From NCBI RefSeq assembly GCF_001280015.1, contig NZ_LGDV01000025.1:124001-188000 (forward strand): DNA of 64,000 nucleotides, written 5' to 3'. This DNA comes from Streptomyces sp. MMG1121. GTDB lineage: Bacteria > Actinomycetota > Actinomycetes > Streptomycetales > Streptomycetaceae. Shown piece by piece: positions 32,430 through 43,764 of the stretch. The translations under genes were made by a program, and so were the position numbers. The notes under the pieces are model-generated. The model was given only the letters and a program-made list of their open reading frames with translations, ran no database searches and was not told where the DNA came from. The stretch's first letter is position 1. Every line of letters starts with the position of its first letter.

Positions 32430-33209
32430 GTGCCCGTGACGACCGCGACCGGTACGTACGCCCCCAAGCCGGGCGCGGCGCCACTGTCCCGCATGATCGC
32501 GGCGCAGGCGGTGCTGGAGACGAAGATGCTGCTGCGCAACGGCGAGCAGCTGCTGCTGACGGTCGTCATCCCGACCCTGCTGCTGGTGCTGTTCAGCTCC
32601 GTGGACGTCGTCGACACGGGCAAGGGCAAGGCGGTCGACTTCCTCACCCCCGGCATCCTGGCCCTCGCCGTGATGTCGACGGCGTTCACCGGGCAGGCCA
32701 TCGCGACGGGCTTCGAGCGTCGCTACGGCGTGCTGAAGCGGCTCGCCTCCTCGCCGCTGCCCCGCTGGGGACTGATGACCGCCAAGACGGCGTCCGTGCT
32801 GGTCACGGAGGTCCTCCAGATGATCCTGCTGACGGTGATCGCACTCGCGCTGGGCTGGCACCCGCACGGCGACCCGGTGTCCGTGCTGCTCCTGCTGATC
32901 CTCGGCACGGCGGCCTTCTCCGGGCTCGGGCTGCTGATGGCGGGCACCCTGAAGGCGGAGGCGACGCTGGCCGCCGCCAACCTGGTCTTCCTGCTGCTGC
33001 TCGTCGGCGGCGGGGTCATCGTCCCGCTGGACAGGTTCGGCTCGGCCGGGCAGGACGTGCTGGGGCTGCTGCCGATCTCCGCGCTGTCGGACGGCCTGCG
33101 GGACGTGCTCCAGCACGGGGCCGGCATGCCGTGGGGCGACCTGGGGATCCTGACCGTGTGGGCGGTCGCCGGACTCGCGGCGGCGGGGAAGTTCTTCCGC
33201 TGGGAGTGA
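32430..33209 (+). CDS. ABC-2 type transporter permease
   Basis: A 259-residue membrane protein with about six helices: LLLTVVIPTLLLVLFS near 45, FLTPGILALAVMSTAFTGQAIATGFERRYGVLKRL, then four more. This is the DrrB-like ABC-2 fold, which exports lipids, antibiotics or other hydrophobic compounds with the preceding ATPase. The start may be GTG 32430 or GTG 32436; AAGGAG at 32422-32427 favours the second by spacing. There is no regulator gene in the unit. Confidence 0.87.
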   Translation: MPVTTATGTYAPKPGAAPLSRMIAAQAVLETKMLLRNGEQLLLTVVIPTLLLVLFSSVDVVDTGKGKAVDFLTPGILALAVMSTAFTGQAIATGFERRYGVLKRLASSPLPRWGLMTAKTASVLVTEVLQMILLTVIALALGWHPHGDPVSVLLLLILGTAAFSGLGLLMAGTLKAEATLAAANLVFLLLLVGGGVIVPLDRFGSAGQDVLGLLPISALSDGLRDVLQHGAGMPWGDLGILTVWAVAGLAAAGKFFRWE

Positions 33210-33263
33210 GCCGCACGCACGCGTGGGGGCGGACCCTCGTGAAAGAGTGCACAAGCGGCGCCC

Positions 33264-33269
33264 TACGAT
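33264..33269 (+). promoter_or_regulatory. -10 element for a leaderless ctaA message
   Basis: TACGAT ends seven bases before GTG 33277, with GTGAAA about 19 bases upstream. A transcript starting at this GTG would be leaderless, as is common in Streptomyces. Confidence 0.4.
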
Positions 33270-33276
33270 GGTGCGC

Positions 33277-34278
33277 GTGCCAAAGCTGACCCGCGCCGAC
33301 GCCGTGCCCGCCCTGCGCAACCCGCTCGCCTTCATCGCCGACCGCTGGACCCCGGACCCCCGGACCGTGCAGCGGGCGGCCCTCGCCGCGCTCGTCATGT
33401 CCGTGGTCATCGTGGTCACCGGCGGTGCCGTGCGCCTGACCGGCTCCGGCCTCGGCTGCCCGACCTGGCCCGAGTGCACGGACGGCTCGCTGACGCCGAC
33501 GACCGCGCTGACCTACCACAGCGCGATCGAGTTCGGCAATCGCATGCTGACGTACGTGCTGTGCGCGGCCGTCGGCTGGGCGATCATCGCCGCCCGCTCG
33601 CAGAAGCCGTACCGGCGCAGTCTGACCCGGCTCGGCTGGGCGCAGTTCTGGCTCGTGATGGGCAACGCGGTCCTCGGCGGCATCGTGGTGCTCGTCGGCC
33701 TCAACCCGTACACCGTCGCGGCCCACTTCCTGCTGGCGACGGCCCTGATCACGGTCGCCGCGGTGATGTGGCAGCGCACCCGCGAGGGCGACGGCGCGCC
33801 CCGGCCGCTGGTCGGCAAGGCCGTGCAGCAGCTGATGTGGTTCCTCGTCGTCGCCTCCGCGCTGCTGATCGCGGCCGGCACGATCGTCACCGGCGCGGGC
33901 CCGCACGCGGGCGACACCAGCGACGTCAAGCGCATCCCGATCGACTGGGAGACCGTCGCCAAGCTGCACTCCGTGTTCGCCTGGATCGTGGTGACGCTCA
34001 CCTTCGCCCTGTGGTTCGTCCTCAAGGCGGTCGACGCCCCCAAGGGGCCGCTGGACCGCACCCGCGACCTCTTCGTGATCCTGCTCGCCCAGGGCGTCAT
34101 CGGCTACGTCCAGTACTTCACGCACCTGCCCGAGGCCCTCGTCGGCCTGCACATGTTCGGCTCGTGCCTGGTGTGGATCGGCGTCCTGCGCGTCCTGCTG
34201 GCACTGCGGGAGCGCCCGGAGGCCACCCTGGACCTGCCGGGCCCCGCGGCCGAGGTGACGGTGGGCACGCGCGCGTGA
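33277..34278 (+). CDS. ctaA: Heme A synthase
   Basis: A 333-residue COX15/CtaA integral membrane protein that oxidises heme O to heme A for the aa3-type oxidase. About eight helices; the conserved GGAVRLTGSGLGCPTWPEC loop, the YHSAIEFGNR motif and later KLHSVFAWIVV and GLHMFGSC carry the heme-liganding histidines and the loop cysteines. The start is placed at GTG 33277 because a -10 (TACGAT) ends seven bases before it; ATG 33268 lies inside that -10. No ribosome binding site is seen for either. ctaB, the preceding step, is at 36638. Confidence 0.88.
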   Translation: MPKLTRADAVPALRNPLAFIADRWTPDPRTVQRAALAALVMSVVIVVTGGAVRLTGSGLGCPTWPECTDGSLTPTTALTYHSAIEFGNRMLTYVLCAAVGWAIIAARSQKPYRRSLTRLGWAQFWLVMGNAVLGGIVVLVGLNPYTVAAHFLLATALITVAAVMWQRTREGDGAPRPLVGKAVQQLMWFLVVASALLIAAGTIVTGAGPHAGDTSDVKRIPIDWETVAKLHSVFAWIVVTLTFALWFVLKAVDAPKGPLDRTRDLFVILLAQGVIGYVQYFTHLPEALVGLHMFGSCLVWIGVLRVLLALRERPEATLDLPGPAAEVTVGTRA

Positions 34279-34297
34279 GTCAGCTCGGCATCCGTCG

Positions 34298-35035
34298 TCA
34301 TCCGTACGTGGTGACCAGGGTGTCGATCGCGGGGGCGAGGTAGGCGCGGGTCAGCTCGGCGCGGCGGGCGAGCCAGGTGCCGTCCGCCGGGGCGGGGTTC
34401 TCGTAGCGCCTTCGGGTGATGTCCTCGACGACCTCGACGGGAGCGCCGAGCCCCGGCAGTTCGGCGAGTGCCTCCCGTTTCGAGATCAACCGCCCGTCGC
34501 GCAGCGTCACCGTGGCGCGGGCGTGGGTCAGCAGGCCCAGGTCGACCCAGACGTCCTGCCGCCACAGCCGGGCCTTGTCGACATGGGGCCGCCAGAAGTC
34601 GCGCTGGTCGCGGACGACGAAGGCATGGAGCTGCTGCTCCGGCACCGGCGGCAGCAGCCCGGCCGGTGCCTCGCCGTGCAGCACCCGGCCGAAGTCGAGC
34701 AGCTCGCGCCGGGTGACGGGGGTGACCGGACGGCGCAGCACATGACGGTGCGCCCAGGTGAGGTGGGACCGGTCCGGGTCGTCCAGGGTGGCGGGGGTCA
34801 GATAGCTGCAGTGGAGCTTCGCGGCGAGCGGTTCGGTGCGAAGCCTGCGGTGCAGTGCCATCACCCGCCGTACGGTCCTGAGATCCACCTCGTCCGGCAG
34901 TACGGCGATGAGGTCGAGGTCGCTGCGGCCCTCCTGGTAGTCACCGCCCGCCAGCGAGCCATGGGCCCACACGGCACGAGGGCGCAAGGGCGTCAGGTCG
35001 GTCAGGAAGCGGGTGAGCAGCGAGTCCGTCGGCAT
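34298..35035 (-). CDS. Nucleotidyltransferase-domain protein
   Basis: A 245-residue protein with an N-terminal minimal nucleotidyltransferase core: GSLAGGDYQEGRSDLDL (about 26-42) supplies the GS and DxD catalytic motif. The C-terminal helical half resembles aminoglycoside adenylyltransferases such as ANT(9)/AadA. It may modify a small alcohol with AMP, but the natural substrate is unknown. It stands alone and converges with ctaA. ATG at 35035. Confidence 0.82.
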   Translation of the reverse strand: MPTDSLLTRFLTDLTPLRPRAVWAHGSLAGGDYQEGRSDLDLIAVLPDEVDLRTVRRVMALHRRLRTEPLAAKLHCSYLTPATLDDPDRSHLTWAHRHVLRRPVTPVTRRELLDFGRVLHGEAPAGLLPPVPEQQLHAFVVRDQRDFWRPHVDKARLWRQDVWVDLGLLTHARATVTLRDGRLISKREALAELPGLGAPVEVVEDITRRRYENPAPADGTWLARRAELTRAYLAPAIDTLVTTYG

Positions 35036-35053
35036 CCGCCCAGTCTGGTCGGC

Positions 35054-36160
35054 TCACCCCAGCCCGTACACCCGGAGCGCGTTGTCCGCCGCGACCATCC
35101 GGGCCACCCGCTGGGCGTCCTCCAGGGACCACGCGCCCTCGGTGGCCCAGCCGCCCAGCACCCGGCCCAGCGCCTCGCGGAACAGCCGGGCCCCGACGAC
35201 GTGCAGCTCGGGCAGGCCGTGGGCGCCGGTGGAGAAGAGGATCTTGCCGAAGGGGGCCAGCTCCAGGATCTCGGCGAGGACCGTGGCGGCACGGGCGCCG
35301 GTGCGGACGAGCGCGGCACCGGAGTCGGTGTAGACGTGCGCGAAGACACCGGCCAGATGGGCGGCGTGACGGTGGTACGGATAGCCGTGCAGCAGGATCA
35401 GATCGGTGCCGAGGCCGGCCGTGGCCCGCACGAAGTCGGTGAGCAGCACCGGGTCCGTACGGTCGATGCGGGAGCCGGGCTCACCGAGCCCCGCGTGCAG
35501 TTGGAGGGGCAGCCCGGAGGCGACGGCGATCCACAGCAGATGCCGTAGCAGCACGGGGTCCGAGAGCGCCCCGCCGACCCGGCGTCCGGCCAGCCAGCGG
35601 CCCGCCGCGCCCCGCACCTCCCCCGGGCCCGGCGGCTCGGGCGCGAGGGCGAGGCCGTGTCTGAGCCCGGCGACGGAGGTGAAGGCGACGGCGTTCGCGG
35701 CGGCGCCGTGCACGGATTCGGCGAGGTTGGCGAGGAAGGACTCGACGGTGCCGGAGGTGTCGGCGACCTGTTCCGCGAGCAGCTCCAGCCGGACGATCTC
35801 GTGGGCCTCGGCGAAACCGGTGGAGGCCAGCTCGGCGGGGCCGGTGAGGTCGCCGGGCAGGCCCGTGTCGACGAGATAGGTGGTGATACCGCTGCCGCGC
35901 AGGAGCCTGCGGCCCGCTTCCAGGACGCCCAGTTCCCGGCGCCGGGCCAGATAGCGGGCGGGCGGGCAGTGCGGTTCCAGACCGAGCAGGGGCGGGCACC
36001 AGCGCCGTACGGCGAAGCCCGTCTGGGTGTCGAAGAGGGTGGTGCCGGGCGCCGGCGGGCCCTCGGTACGGGCGAGTTGGGCCTCGAAGGTGCCGAGGCC
36101 CAGCTCCGTGCGGAGCACTCCGTGGCAGTACTGGTCCACGAGGGACGGCGTTTCGATCAT
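35054..36160 (-). CDS. Amidohydrolase-family protein
   Basis: A 368-residue metal-dependent hydrolase-like TIM barrel (amidohydrolase 2 group). Visible features are the N-terminal DQYCHG, an HAGLGEPGSRIDRTDP segment near residue 220, HGYPYHRHAAHLAG near 255 and FSTGAHGLPEL near 305. The first HxH is reduced to a single His, as in some decarboxylase-like and FluG N-terminal domains, so metal content is uncertain. It lies 19 bases upstream of the nucleotidyltransferase gene and may be co-transcribed with it. Substrate unknown. Confidence 0.8.
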   Translation of the reverse strand: MIETPSLVDQYCHGVLRTELGLGTFEAQLARTEGPPAPGTTLFDTQTGFAVRRWCPPLLGLEPHCPPARYLARRRELGVLEAGRRLLRGSGITTYLVDTGLPGDLTGPAELASTGFAEAHEIVRLELLAEQVADTSGTVESFLANLAESVHGAAANAVAFTSVAGLRHGLALAPEPPGPGEVRGAAGRWLAGRRVGGALSDPVLLRHLLWIAVASGLPLQLHAGLGEPGSRIDRTDPVLLTDFVRATAGLGTDLILLHGYPYHRHAAHLAGVFAHVYTDSGAALVRTGARAATVLAEILELAPFGKILFSTGAHGLPELHVVGARLFREALGRVLGGWATEGAWSLEDAQRVARMVAADNALRVYGLG

Positions 36161-36247
36161 TCCGACTCCCCGCGGGACGTGGTCTTACACGTCCTAACGG
36201 GTGAACCGGGGCGGAGGTCGCGCCCCGAACCACCGGCGCGACCCGAG

Positions 36248-36568
36248 TCAGCCGCCCAGCTGGATCCCGGCCATCCGCTTCCACTCGTACGACCCCGTCG
36301 TCACCTTCGCCGCGAACTCTCCGTCGAAGGACTCGTGGACGGTGATGCCGGACTTCGCCACCGCCTGCTCGGCGATGGCGTAGGTGGGGGCCACCAGGTC
36401 GCCCCAGCCGCCGTCCTCGCCGACGAGGACGATACGGGCGCCGCGCTCGCCGATGTAGGCCACCTGGCCCTCGGCACCGCCGTGCGCCTTGGCGAAGGTG
36501 CTGATCTGGTGGGCGAGCCGGGCCGCCTTGCGCTCGGCCTTCGGGTCAACCTGCTGCGTGTCTGCCAT
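36248..36568 (-). CDS. Small conserved actinobacterial protein
   Basis: A 106-residue soluble protein starting MADTQQVDPKAERKAARLAH. ATG 36568 is taken over an earlier ATG at 36586, which lacks a ribosome binding site. An N-terminal basic helix is followed by an alpha/beta part (VAYIGERGARIVLVGEDGGWGDLVAP). I recognise no family function. It sits beside ctaB in this window and, from memory, in other Streptomyces. Confidence 0.7.
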   Translation of the reverse strand: MADTQQVDPKAERKAARLAHQISTFAKAHGGAEGQVAYIGERGARIVLVGEDGGWGDLVAPTYAIAEQAVAKSGITVHESFDGEFAAKVTTGSYEWKRMAGIQLGG

Positions 36569-36637
36569 GACCAGGATGCTACTCACGAGTAGATCGACTG
36601 GCGAGAGCAGACCCCTGTGACCTACGCCCGGCGTGCG

Positions 36638-37588
36638 TCAGCGCAGGAAGGGGTCCACCGCGACGGCGACGAAGAGGATCGACACATAGGTGATCGACCA
36701 GTGGAAGAGCCGCATCTCCTTCAGCTTCACGCCCGTCACCTCGGCCTTCGCCCGGTTCTGCAGCCCGTGCGCCTCCCAGAGCCAGAAGCCGCCGGCCGCG
36801 AGGGCGACCACGGTGTAGAACCAGCCGGTGTAGCCGAGCGGGGTCAGGAGCAGGGAGACCGCGACCATCACCCAGCTGTAGATGACGATCTGCCGGGCGA
36901 CGACCTTGTTGGAGGCGATGACCGGGAGCATCGGCACGCCCACGCGCGCGTAGTCCTCCTTGACCTTCATGGACAGCGGCCAGTAATGCGGCGGCGTCCA
37001 GAAGAACATCACGAGGAAGAGGATGATCGGCGCCCACGACATCGAGTTCGTGACGGAGGACCAGCCGATCAGCACCGGCAGACAGCCGGCGATCCCGCCC
37101 CACACGATGTTCTGCGACGTACGCCGCTTGAGGAGCATCGTGTAGACGACGACGTAGAAGAGGAGCGCTCCGAGGGAGAGCCAGGCGCTCAGCCAGTTGA
37201 CGGTGAGCCCGAACAGCAGCGTCGAGACGACCGCGAGCGTGATGCCGAAGGCCAGGCACTCGCGCGGGCTGACCATGCCGGTCACCAGCGGCCGCTGCGA
37301 GGTGCGGTCCATCAGCGCGTCGATGTCCCGGTCGATGTACATGTTCAGCGCGTTGGCGCCGCCCGCGGACAGATAGCCGCCGACGCAGGTGAGCAGGACC
37401 AGTTTCAGGTCGGGCACACCCTGCTGCGCCAGGAACATCACCGGAACGGTGGTGATGAGCAGCAGCTCGATGATCCGCGGCTTGGTCAGAGCCACGAACG
37501 CCTTGACACGGGCCCCGAACGGCCGGTGAACCGGGCCCTGGCTCGCACCACCCAGCACGCCCGCTGGACGTGATTCGACGGCCGTCAC
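36638..37588 (-). CDS. ctaB: Protoheme IX farnesyltransferase
   Basis: A 316-residue UbiA-type prenyltransferase that adds farnesyl to heme B to make heme O, the step before ctaA. About nine membrane helices; the Asp-rich motif [15 protein letters not shown] (NxxxDxxxD, about residues 80-95) binds the prenyl diphosphate, and the second motif [17 protein letters not shown] follows. The GTG at 37588 has AGGGG five bases away; 37594 and 37609 are alternatives. It diverges from the transketolase gene. Confidence 0.9.
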   Translation of the reverse strand: MTAVESRPAGVLGGASQGPVHRPFGARVKAFVALTKPRIIELLLITTVPVMFLAQQGVPDLKLVLLTCVGGYLSAGGANALNMYIDRDIDALMDRTSQRPLVTGMVSPRECLAFGITLAVVSTLLFGLTVNWLSAWLSLGALLFYVVVYTMLLKRRTSQNIVWGGIAGCLPVLIGWSSVTNSMSWAPIILFLVMFFWTPPHYWPLSMKVKEDYARVGVPMLPVIASNKVVARQIVIYSWVMVAVSLLLTPLGYTGWFYTVVALAAGGFWLWEAHGLQNRAKAEVTGVKLKEMRLFHWSITYVSILFVAVAVDPFLR

Positions 37589-37973
37589 GCACACCCCTGA
37601 CAGAGACATCCCAGCGAGCCTCCCGCATGTGAAGTCGCGGTAAAGGCTCGCGCGTACCACGCCACTTTAGACGTTGCCCATACCCCGTCCTTCGCGGGGG
37701 TGGGGTCGTGTTGGCGGACGTCCCATAAGAGGGGTCCTACCTCTCGAATGAGCAGTCAGATGAGCGGCTCCGTATTCATGTGCCTAATGCCGTGTCGGCC
37801 AGTCGGGAGGCGGATCGCACGGACTCCCGGCAGTCTGGAATGAGTCGAAAAAACGCACGTCCTTACGGGGGTAGGCTCGACAGCGGCCGGTGGGCAGAAG
37901 CCCGTCGGCGGCCGGGTCTGGGACATGCCCCGAAGACCGGCGACCGACATGTGGAGAGGAGCCCTGACCCAGG
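37589..37973. promoter_or_regulatory. Divergent intergenic region ctaB/tkt
   Basis: 385 bases with no credible gene. It holds a small hairpin GAGGGG-TCCTA-CCTCTC (about 37726-37742), a possible tkt -10 TAGGCT (37872-37877) without a good -35, and a GGGC-AGAA-GCCC hairpin near 37895. It is expected to contain the promoters of both genes. Confidence 0.4.
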
Positions 37974-40008
<2,035 letters not shown>

Positions 40009-40041
40009 CGCTCACATACGACACGTAGGAGATGTAATTCC

Positions 40042-41160
40042 ATGACAGACGCACTCAAGCGCCTCTCCGAAGAAGGCGTCGCGATCTGGCTGGACGACCT
40101 GTCGCGCAAGCGGATCACGTCCGGCAACCTCGCCGAGCTGATCGACCAGCAGCACGTCGTGGGCGTCACGACCAACCCGACGATCTTCCAGAAGGCGATC
40201 TCGGGGGGCGACGGCTACGAGCAGCAGCTGTCGGACCTCGCGGCCCGCAAGGTCACCGTCGACGAGGCCATCCGCATGATCACGACGGCGGACGTCCGTG
40301 ACGCCGCCGACATCCTGCGCCCGGTCTTCGACGCCACGGACGGCCAGGACGGCCGGGTCTCCATCGAGGTCGACCCGCGCCTCGCCCACAACACCGGGGC
40401 GACCGTCGCCGAGGCCAAGCAGCTGGCCTGGCTGGTGGACCGCCCCAACACCCTGATCAAGATCCCGGCCACCAAGGCGGGTCTGCCGGCGATCACCGAG
40501 GTCATCGGCCGGGGCATCAGCGTCAACGTCACGCTGATCTTCTCCCTGGAGCGCTACCGCGCGGTCATGGACGCCTACCTCTCGGGCCTGGAGAAGGCGC
40601 GCGAGAAGGGTCTCGACCTGTCGCTGATCCGCTCGGTGGCGTCGTTCTTCGTGTCCCGCGTGGACACCGAGATCGACAAGCGCCTGGACGCCCTCGGCAC
40701 CGACGAGGCCAAGGCGCTGCGCGGCAAGGCCGCCATCGCCAACGCGCGCCTCGCCTACCAGGCGTACGAGGAGGTCTTCTCCTCCGACCGCTGGCAGGCG
40801 CTGGAGAACGCGGGCGCCCGCAAGCAGCGTCCGCTGTGGGCGTCGACCGGCGTGAAGGACCCGGCGTACCAGGACACGATGTACGTCACCGACCTGGTCG
40901 CGCCGAACACGGTCAACACCATGCCGGAGGCCACCCTGGAGGCCGCCGAGGACCACGGCGAGATCACCGGTGACACCATCCGCGGCACCTACGAGCAGGC
41001 CCGTGCCGACCTCGACGCGGTCGAGAAGCTCGGGATCTCGTACGACGACGTGGTCCAGGTGCTGGAGGACGAGGGCGTCGAGAAGTTCGAGGCGTCCTGG
41101 ATCGACCTGCTGAAGTCGACCGAGGCAGAGCTGAAGCGCCTCACCCCCTCGGAGGGCTGA
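40042..41160 (+). CDS. tal: Transaldolase
   Basis: A 372-residue actinobacterial-type transaldolase. The Schiff-base lysine is Lys140 in [24 protein letters not shown] and [14 protein letters not shown] are the family motifs. It transfers dihydroxyacetone units between sugar phosphates, complementing transketolase. AGGAG lies before ATG 40042, 33 bases after the tkt stop. It is intact, unlike its upstream neighbour. Confidence 0.93.
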   Translation: MTDALKRLSEEGVAIWLDDLSRKRITSGNLAELIDQQHVVGVTTNPTIFQKAISGGDGYEQQLSDLAARKVTVDEAIRMITTADVRDAADILRPVFDATDGQDGRVSIEVDPRLAHNTGATVAEAKQLAWLVDRPNTLIKIPATKAGLPAITEVIGRGISVNVTLIFSLERYRAVMDAYLSGLEKAREKGLDLSLIRSVASFFVSRVDTEIDKRLDALGTDEAKALRGKAAIANARLAYQAYEEVFSSDRWQALENAGARKQRPLWASTGVKDPAYQDTMYVTDLVAPNTVNTMPEATLEAAEDHGEITGDTIRGTYEQARADLDAVEKLGISYDDVVQVLEDEGVEKFEASWIDLLKSTEAELKRLTPSEG

Positions 41161-41161
41161 T

Positions 41162-42700
41162 TTGTCACCCCTTTCCGGTTCCGGAGCGAACCCGCTTCGT
41201 GACCCGGCCGACCGACGGCTCCCGCGTATCGCGGGGCCGTCGGGCCTGGTCATCTTCGGCGTCACGGGCGACCTGTCGCGCAAGAAGCTGATGCCCGCGG
41301 TGTACGACCTCGCCAACCGGGGTCTGCTGCCGCCGGGCTTCTCGCTGGTGGGCTTCGCCCGCCGCGAATGGGAGAACGAGGACTTCGCCCAGGAGGTCCA
41401 CGACGCCGTCAAGGCGCACGCCCGCACGCCGTTCCGCGAGGAGGTCTGGCAGCAGCTCATCCAGGGGATGCGCTTCGTCCAGGGCACCTTCGACGACGAC
41501 GACGCGTTCGAGCGGCTGCGCGCCACCATCGAGGAGCTGGACAAGGCACAGGGCACGGGCGGCAACTTCGCCTTCTACCTGTCCGTGCCGCCGCGCTCCT
41601 TCCCCGTCGTCATCCAGCAGCTGAAGAAGCACGGTCTGGCCGACCAGTCGGGCGGTTCCTGGCGCCGCGCGGTCATCGAGAAGCCGTTCGGGCACGACCT
41701 GAAGTCGGCCGAGGAACTCAACAAGGTCGTCCACGAGGTCTTCGAGCCGGACCAGGTGTTCCGGATCGACCACTACCTCGGCAAGGAGACGGTCCAGAAC
41801 ATCCTGGCGCTGCGCTTCGCCAACACCATGTTCGAGCCGATCTGGAACCGGTCCTTCGTGGACCACGTCCAGATCACCATGGCCGAGGACATCGGCATCG
41901 GCGGCCGCGCCGGTTACTACGACGGCATCGGCGCCGCCCGTGACGTCATCCAGAACCACCTGCTCCAGCTCATGGCGCTGACCGCCATGGAGGAGCCCGC
42001 CTCCTTCGACGCGGACGCGCTGGCCGCGGAGAAGGAGAAGGTGCTCGGCGCGGTCCGGCTGCCGAAGGACCTGGGCAGGTCGACCGTGCGCGGACAGTAC
42101 GCGGGCGGTTGGCAGGGCGGCGAGAAGGTCATCGGCTACCTCAAAGAGGACGGCATCGACGCCAAGTCGAAGACCGACACCTTCGCCGCGATCAAACTGG
42201 AGGTCGACAACCGCCGCTGGGCGGGCGTCCCCTTCTATCTGCGCACCGGCAAGCGCCTCGGCCGCCGCGTGACGGAGATCGCGGTCGTCTTCCAGCGGGC
42301 CCCGCACTCCCCCTTCGACCACACGGCGACGGAGGAGCTGGGCCAGAACGCGATCGTCATCCGCGTCCAGCCCGACGAGGGCATCACGGTCCGCTTCGGC
42401 TCCAAGGTGCCCGGCACCTCGATGGAGATCCGGGACGTCTCCATGGACTTCGCCTACGGCGAGTCGTTCACGGAGTCCAGCCCGGAGGCGTACGAGCGGC
42501 TCATCCTGGACGTACTGCTCGGCGACGCCAACCTCTTCCCGCGCACGGAGGAGGTCGAGCTGTCCTGGAAGATCCTCGACCCGATAGAGGAACACTGGGA
42601 CAGGCACGGCAAGCCCGCCCAGTACCCGTCGGGCACCTGGGGTCCCGCCGAGGCGGACGAGATGCTCGCACGAGACGGACGGAGCTGGCGCCGGCCATGA
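41162..42700 (+). CDS. zwf: Glucose-6-phosphate dehydrogenase
   Basis: A 512-residue enzyme for the first oxidative step. The coenzyme motif GVTGDLSRKK is at about 33-42, and the catalytic motif RIDHYLGKE at about 201-209. It starts with a rare TTG at 41162, one base after the transaldolase stop, with GGAGGG just upstream in the end of tal. The length is normal. The 4-bp overlap with opcA follows. Confidence 0.93.
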   Translation: MSPLSGSGANPLRDPADRRLPRIAGPSGLVIFGVTGDLSRKKLMPAVYDLANRGLLPPGFSLVGFARREWENEDFAQEVHDAVKAHARTPFREEVWQQLIQGMRFVQGTFDDDDAFERLRATIEELDKAQGTGGNFAFYLSVPPRSFPVVIQQLKKHGLADQSGGSWRRAVIEKPFGHDLKSAEELNKVVHEVFEPDQVFRIDHYLGKETVQNILALRFANTMFEPIWNRSFVDHVQITMAEDIGIGGRAGYYDGIGAARDVIQNHLLQLMALTAMEEPASFDADALAAEKEKVLGAVRLPKDLGRSTVRGQYAGGWQGGEKVIGYLKEDGIDAKSKTDTFAAIKLEVDNRRWAGVPFYLRTGKRLGRRVTEIAVVFQRAPHSPFDHTATEELGQNAIVIRVQPDEGITVRFGSKVPGTSMEIRDVSMDFAYGESFTESSPEAYERLILDVLLGDANLFPRTEEVELSWKILDPIEEHWDRHGKPAQYPSGTWGPAEADEMLARDGRSWRRP

Positions 42701-43764
42701 AGATCGACCTGACCGACACCACCGCCGGCGAGATCAACAAGGCGCTCGTCCAGGGCCGCCGCGCCATCGGCACACCGGCCGTGGGCATGGTGCTGACCCT
42801 CGTCATCGTCACCGACGAGGAGAACGCCTACGACGCCCTGCGGGCCGCCAACGACGCCTCGCGCGAGCACCCCTCGCGCACGCTGGTGGTCATCAAGCGC
42901 GTCTCCCGCACCCCGCGCGACCGTACGACGTCCCGGCTGGACGCCGAGGTGCGGGTGGGCGCGGACGCGGGCACCGGCGAGACGGTCGTCCTGCGGCTGT
43001 ACGGCGAGGTGTCCGACCACGCCGACTCGGTCGTGCTGCCCCTGCTGCTGCCGGACGCCCCGGTCGTGGTGTGGTGGCCGGTGAACGCGCCGCTGGACCC
43101 GGCGAAGGACCCGCTGGGCGCGCTCGCCCAGCGCCGGGTCACCGACACCTATGCCGCCGAGCAGCCGGTGCGGGAGCTGTCAGCTCGTGCCGCGGCCTAC
43201 ACGCCCGGCGACACGGACCTGTCCTGGACCCGGATCACGCCGTGGCGCTCGATGCTCGCGGCGGCCCTGGACCAGGTCACCTGCGAGGTGCGGGGCGTCG
43301 AGGTGGAGGGCGAGGAGTTCAATCCGAGCTGTGAGCTGCTGGCGATGTGGCTCGCGGACCGGCTGGACGTCCCCGTCAGGCGCTCCTCGTCGTCCGGCCC
43401 GGGGCTGACGGCCGTCCGTATGGAGACGACCTGCGGCCCGATCGTCCTGGACCGCGCGGACGGCTCGCTGGCCACGCTGTCCATCGAGGGCCAGCCGGCC
43501 CGCGCGGTGGCGCTGAAGCGGCGGGAGACCGCCGAGCTGATCGCGGAGGAGCTGCGCCGGCTCGACCCGGACGACACCTACGCGTCGGCGCTGCGCTACG
43601 GCGTGGAGCGGCTGACCACGGCCCCGGAGTCCTCGAAGGCCCCGGAGCAGGAGTCGGCCGCCGCCGCACCGGACACGGTGGCGGAAGCGGCCAAGGCGCC
43701 CGCGAAGAAGGCGGCTGCCAAGACGGCCAAGAAGGCTCCGGCACGGAAGGCGGCGGCGAAGTGA
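42697..43764 (+). CDS. opcA: OpcA, glucose-6-phosphate dehydrogenase assembly protein
   Basis: A 355-residue protein needed in actinobacteria and cyanobacteria for full activity of glucose-6-phosphate dehydrogenase. The conserved core (about 1-300) includes PVVVWWPVNAPLDP and ITPWRSMLAAALDQ. The last 40 residues are an Ala/Lys/Glu tail of low complexity ending KAPARKAAAK, similar to histone-like tails and not needed for the fold. It overlaps zwf (ATGA) and pgl (GTGA), so the three are translationally coupled. Confidence 0.92.
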   Translation: MKIDLTDTTAGEINKALVQGRRAIGTPAVGMVLTLVIVTDEENAYDALRAANDASREHPSRTLVVIKRVSRTPRDRTTSRLDAEVRVGADAGTGETVVLRLYGEVSDHADSVVLPLLLPDAPVVVWWPVNAPLDPAKDPLGALAQRRVTDTYAAEQPVRELSARAAAYTPGDTDLSWTRITPWRSMLAAALDQVTCEVRGVEVEGEEFNPSCELLAMWLADRLDVPVRRSSSSGPGLTAVRMETTCGPIVLDRADGSLATLSIEGQPARAVALKRRETAELIAEELRRLDPDDTYASALRYGVERLTTAPESSKAPEQESAAAAPDTVAEAAKAPAKKAAAKTAKKAPARKAAAK

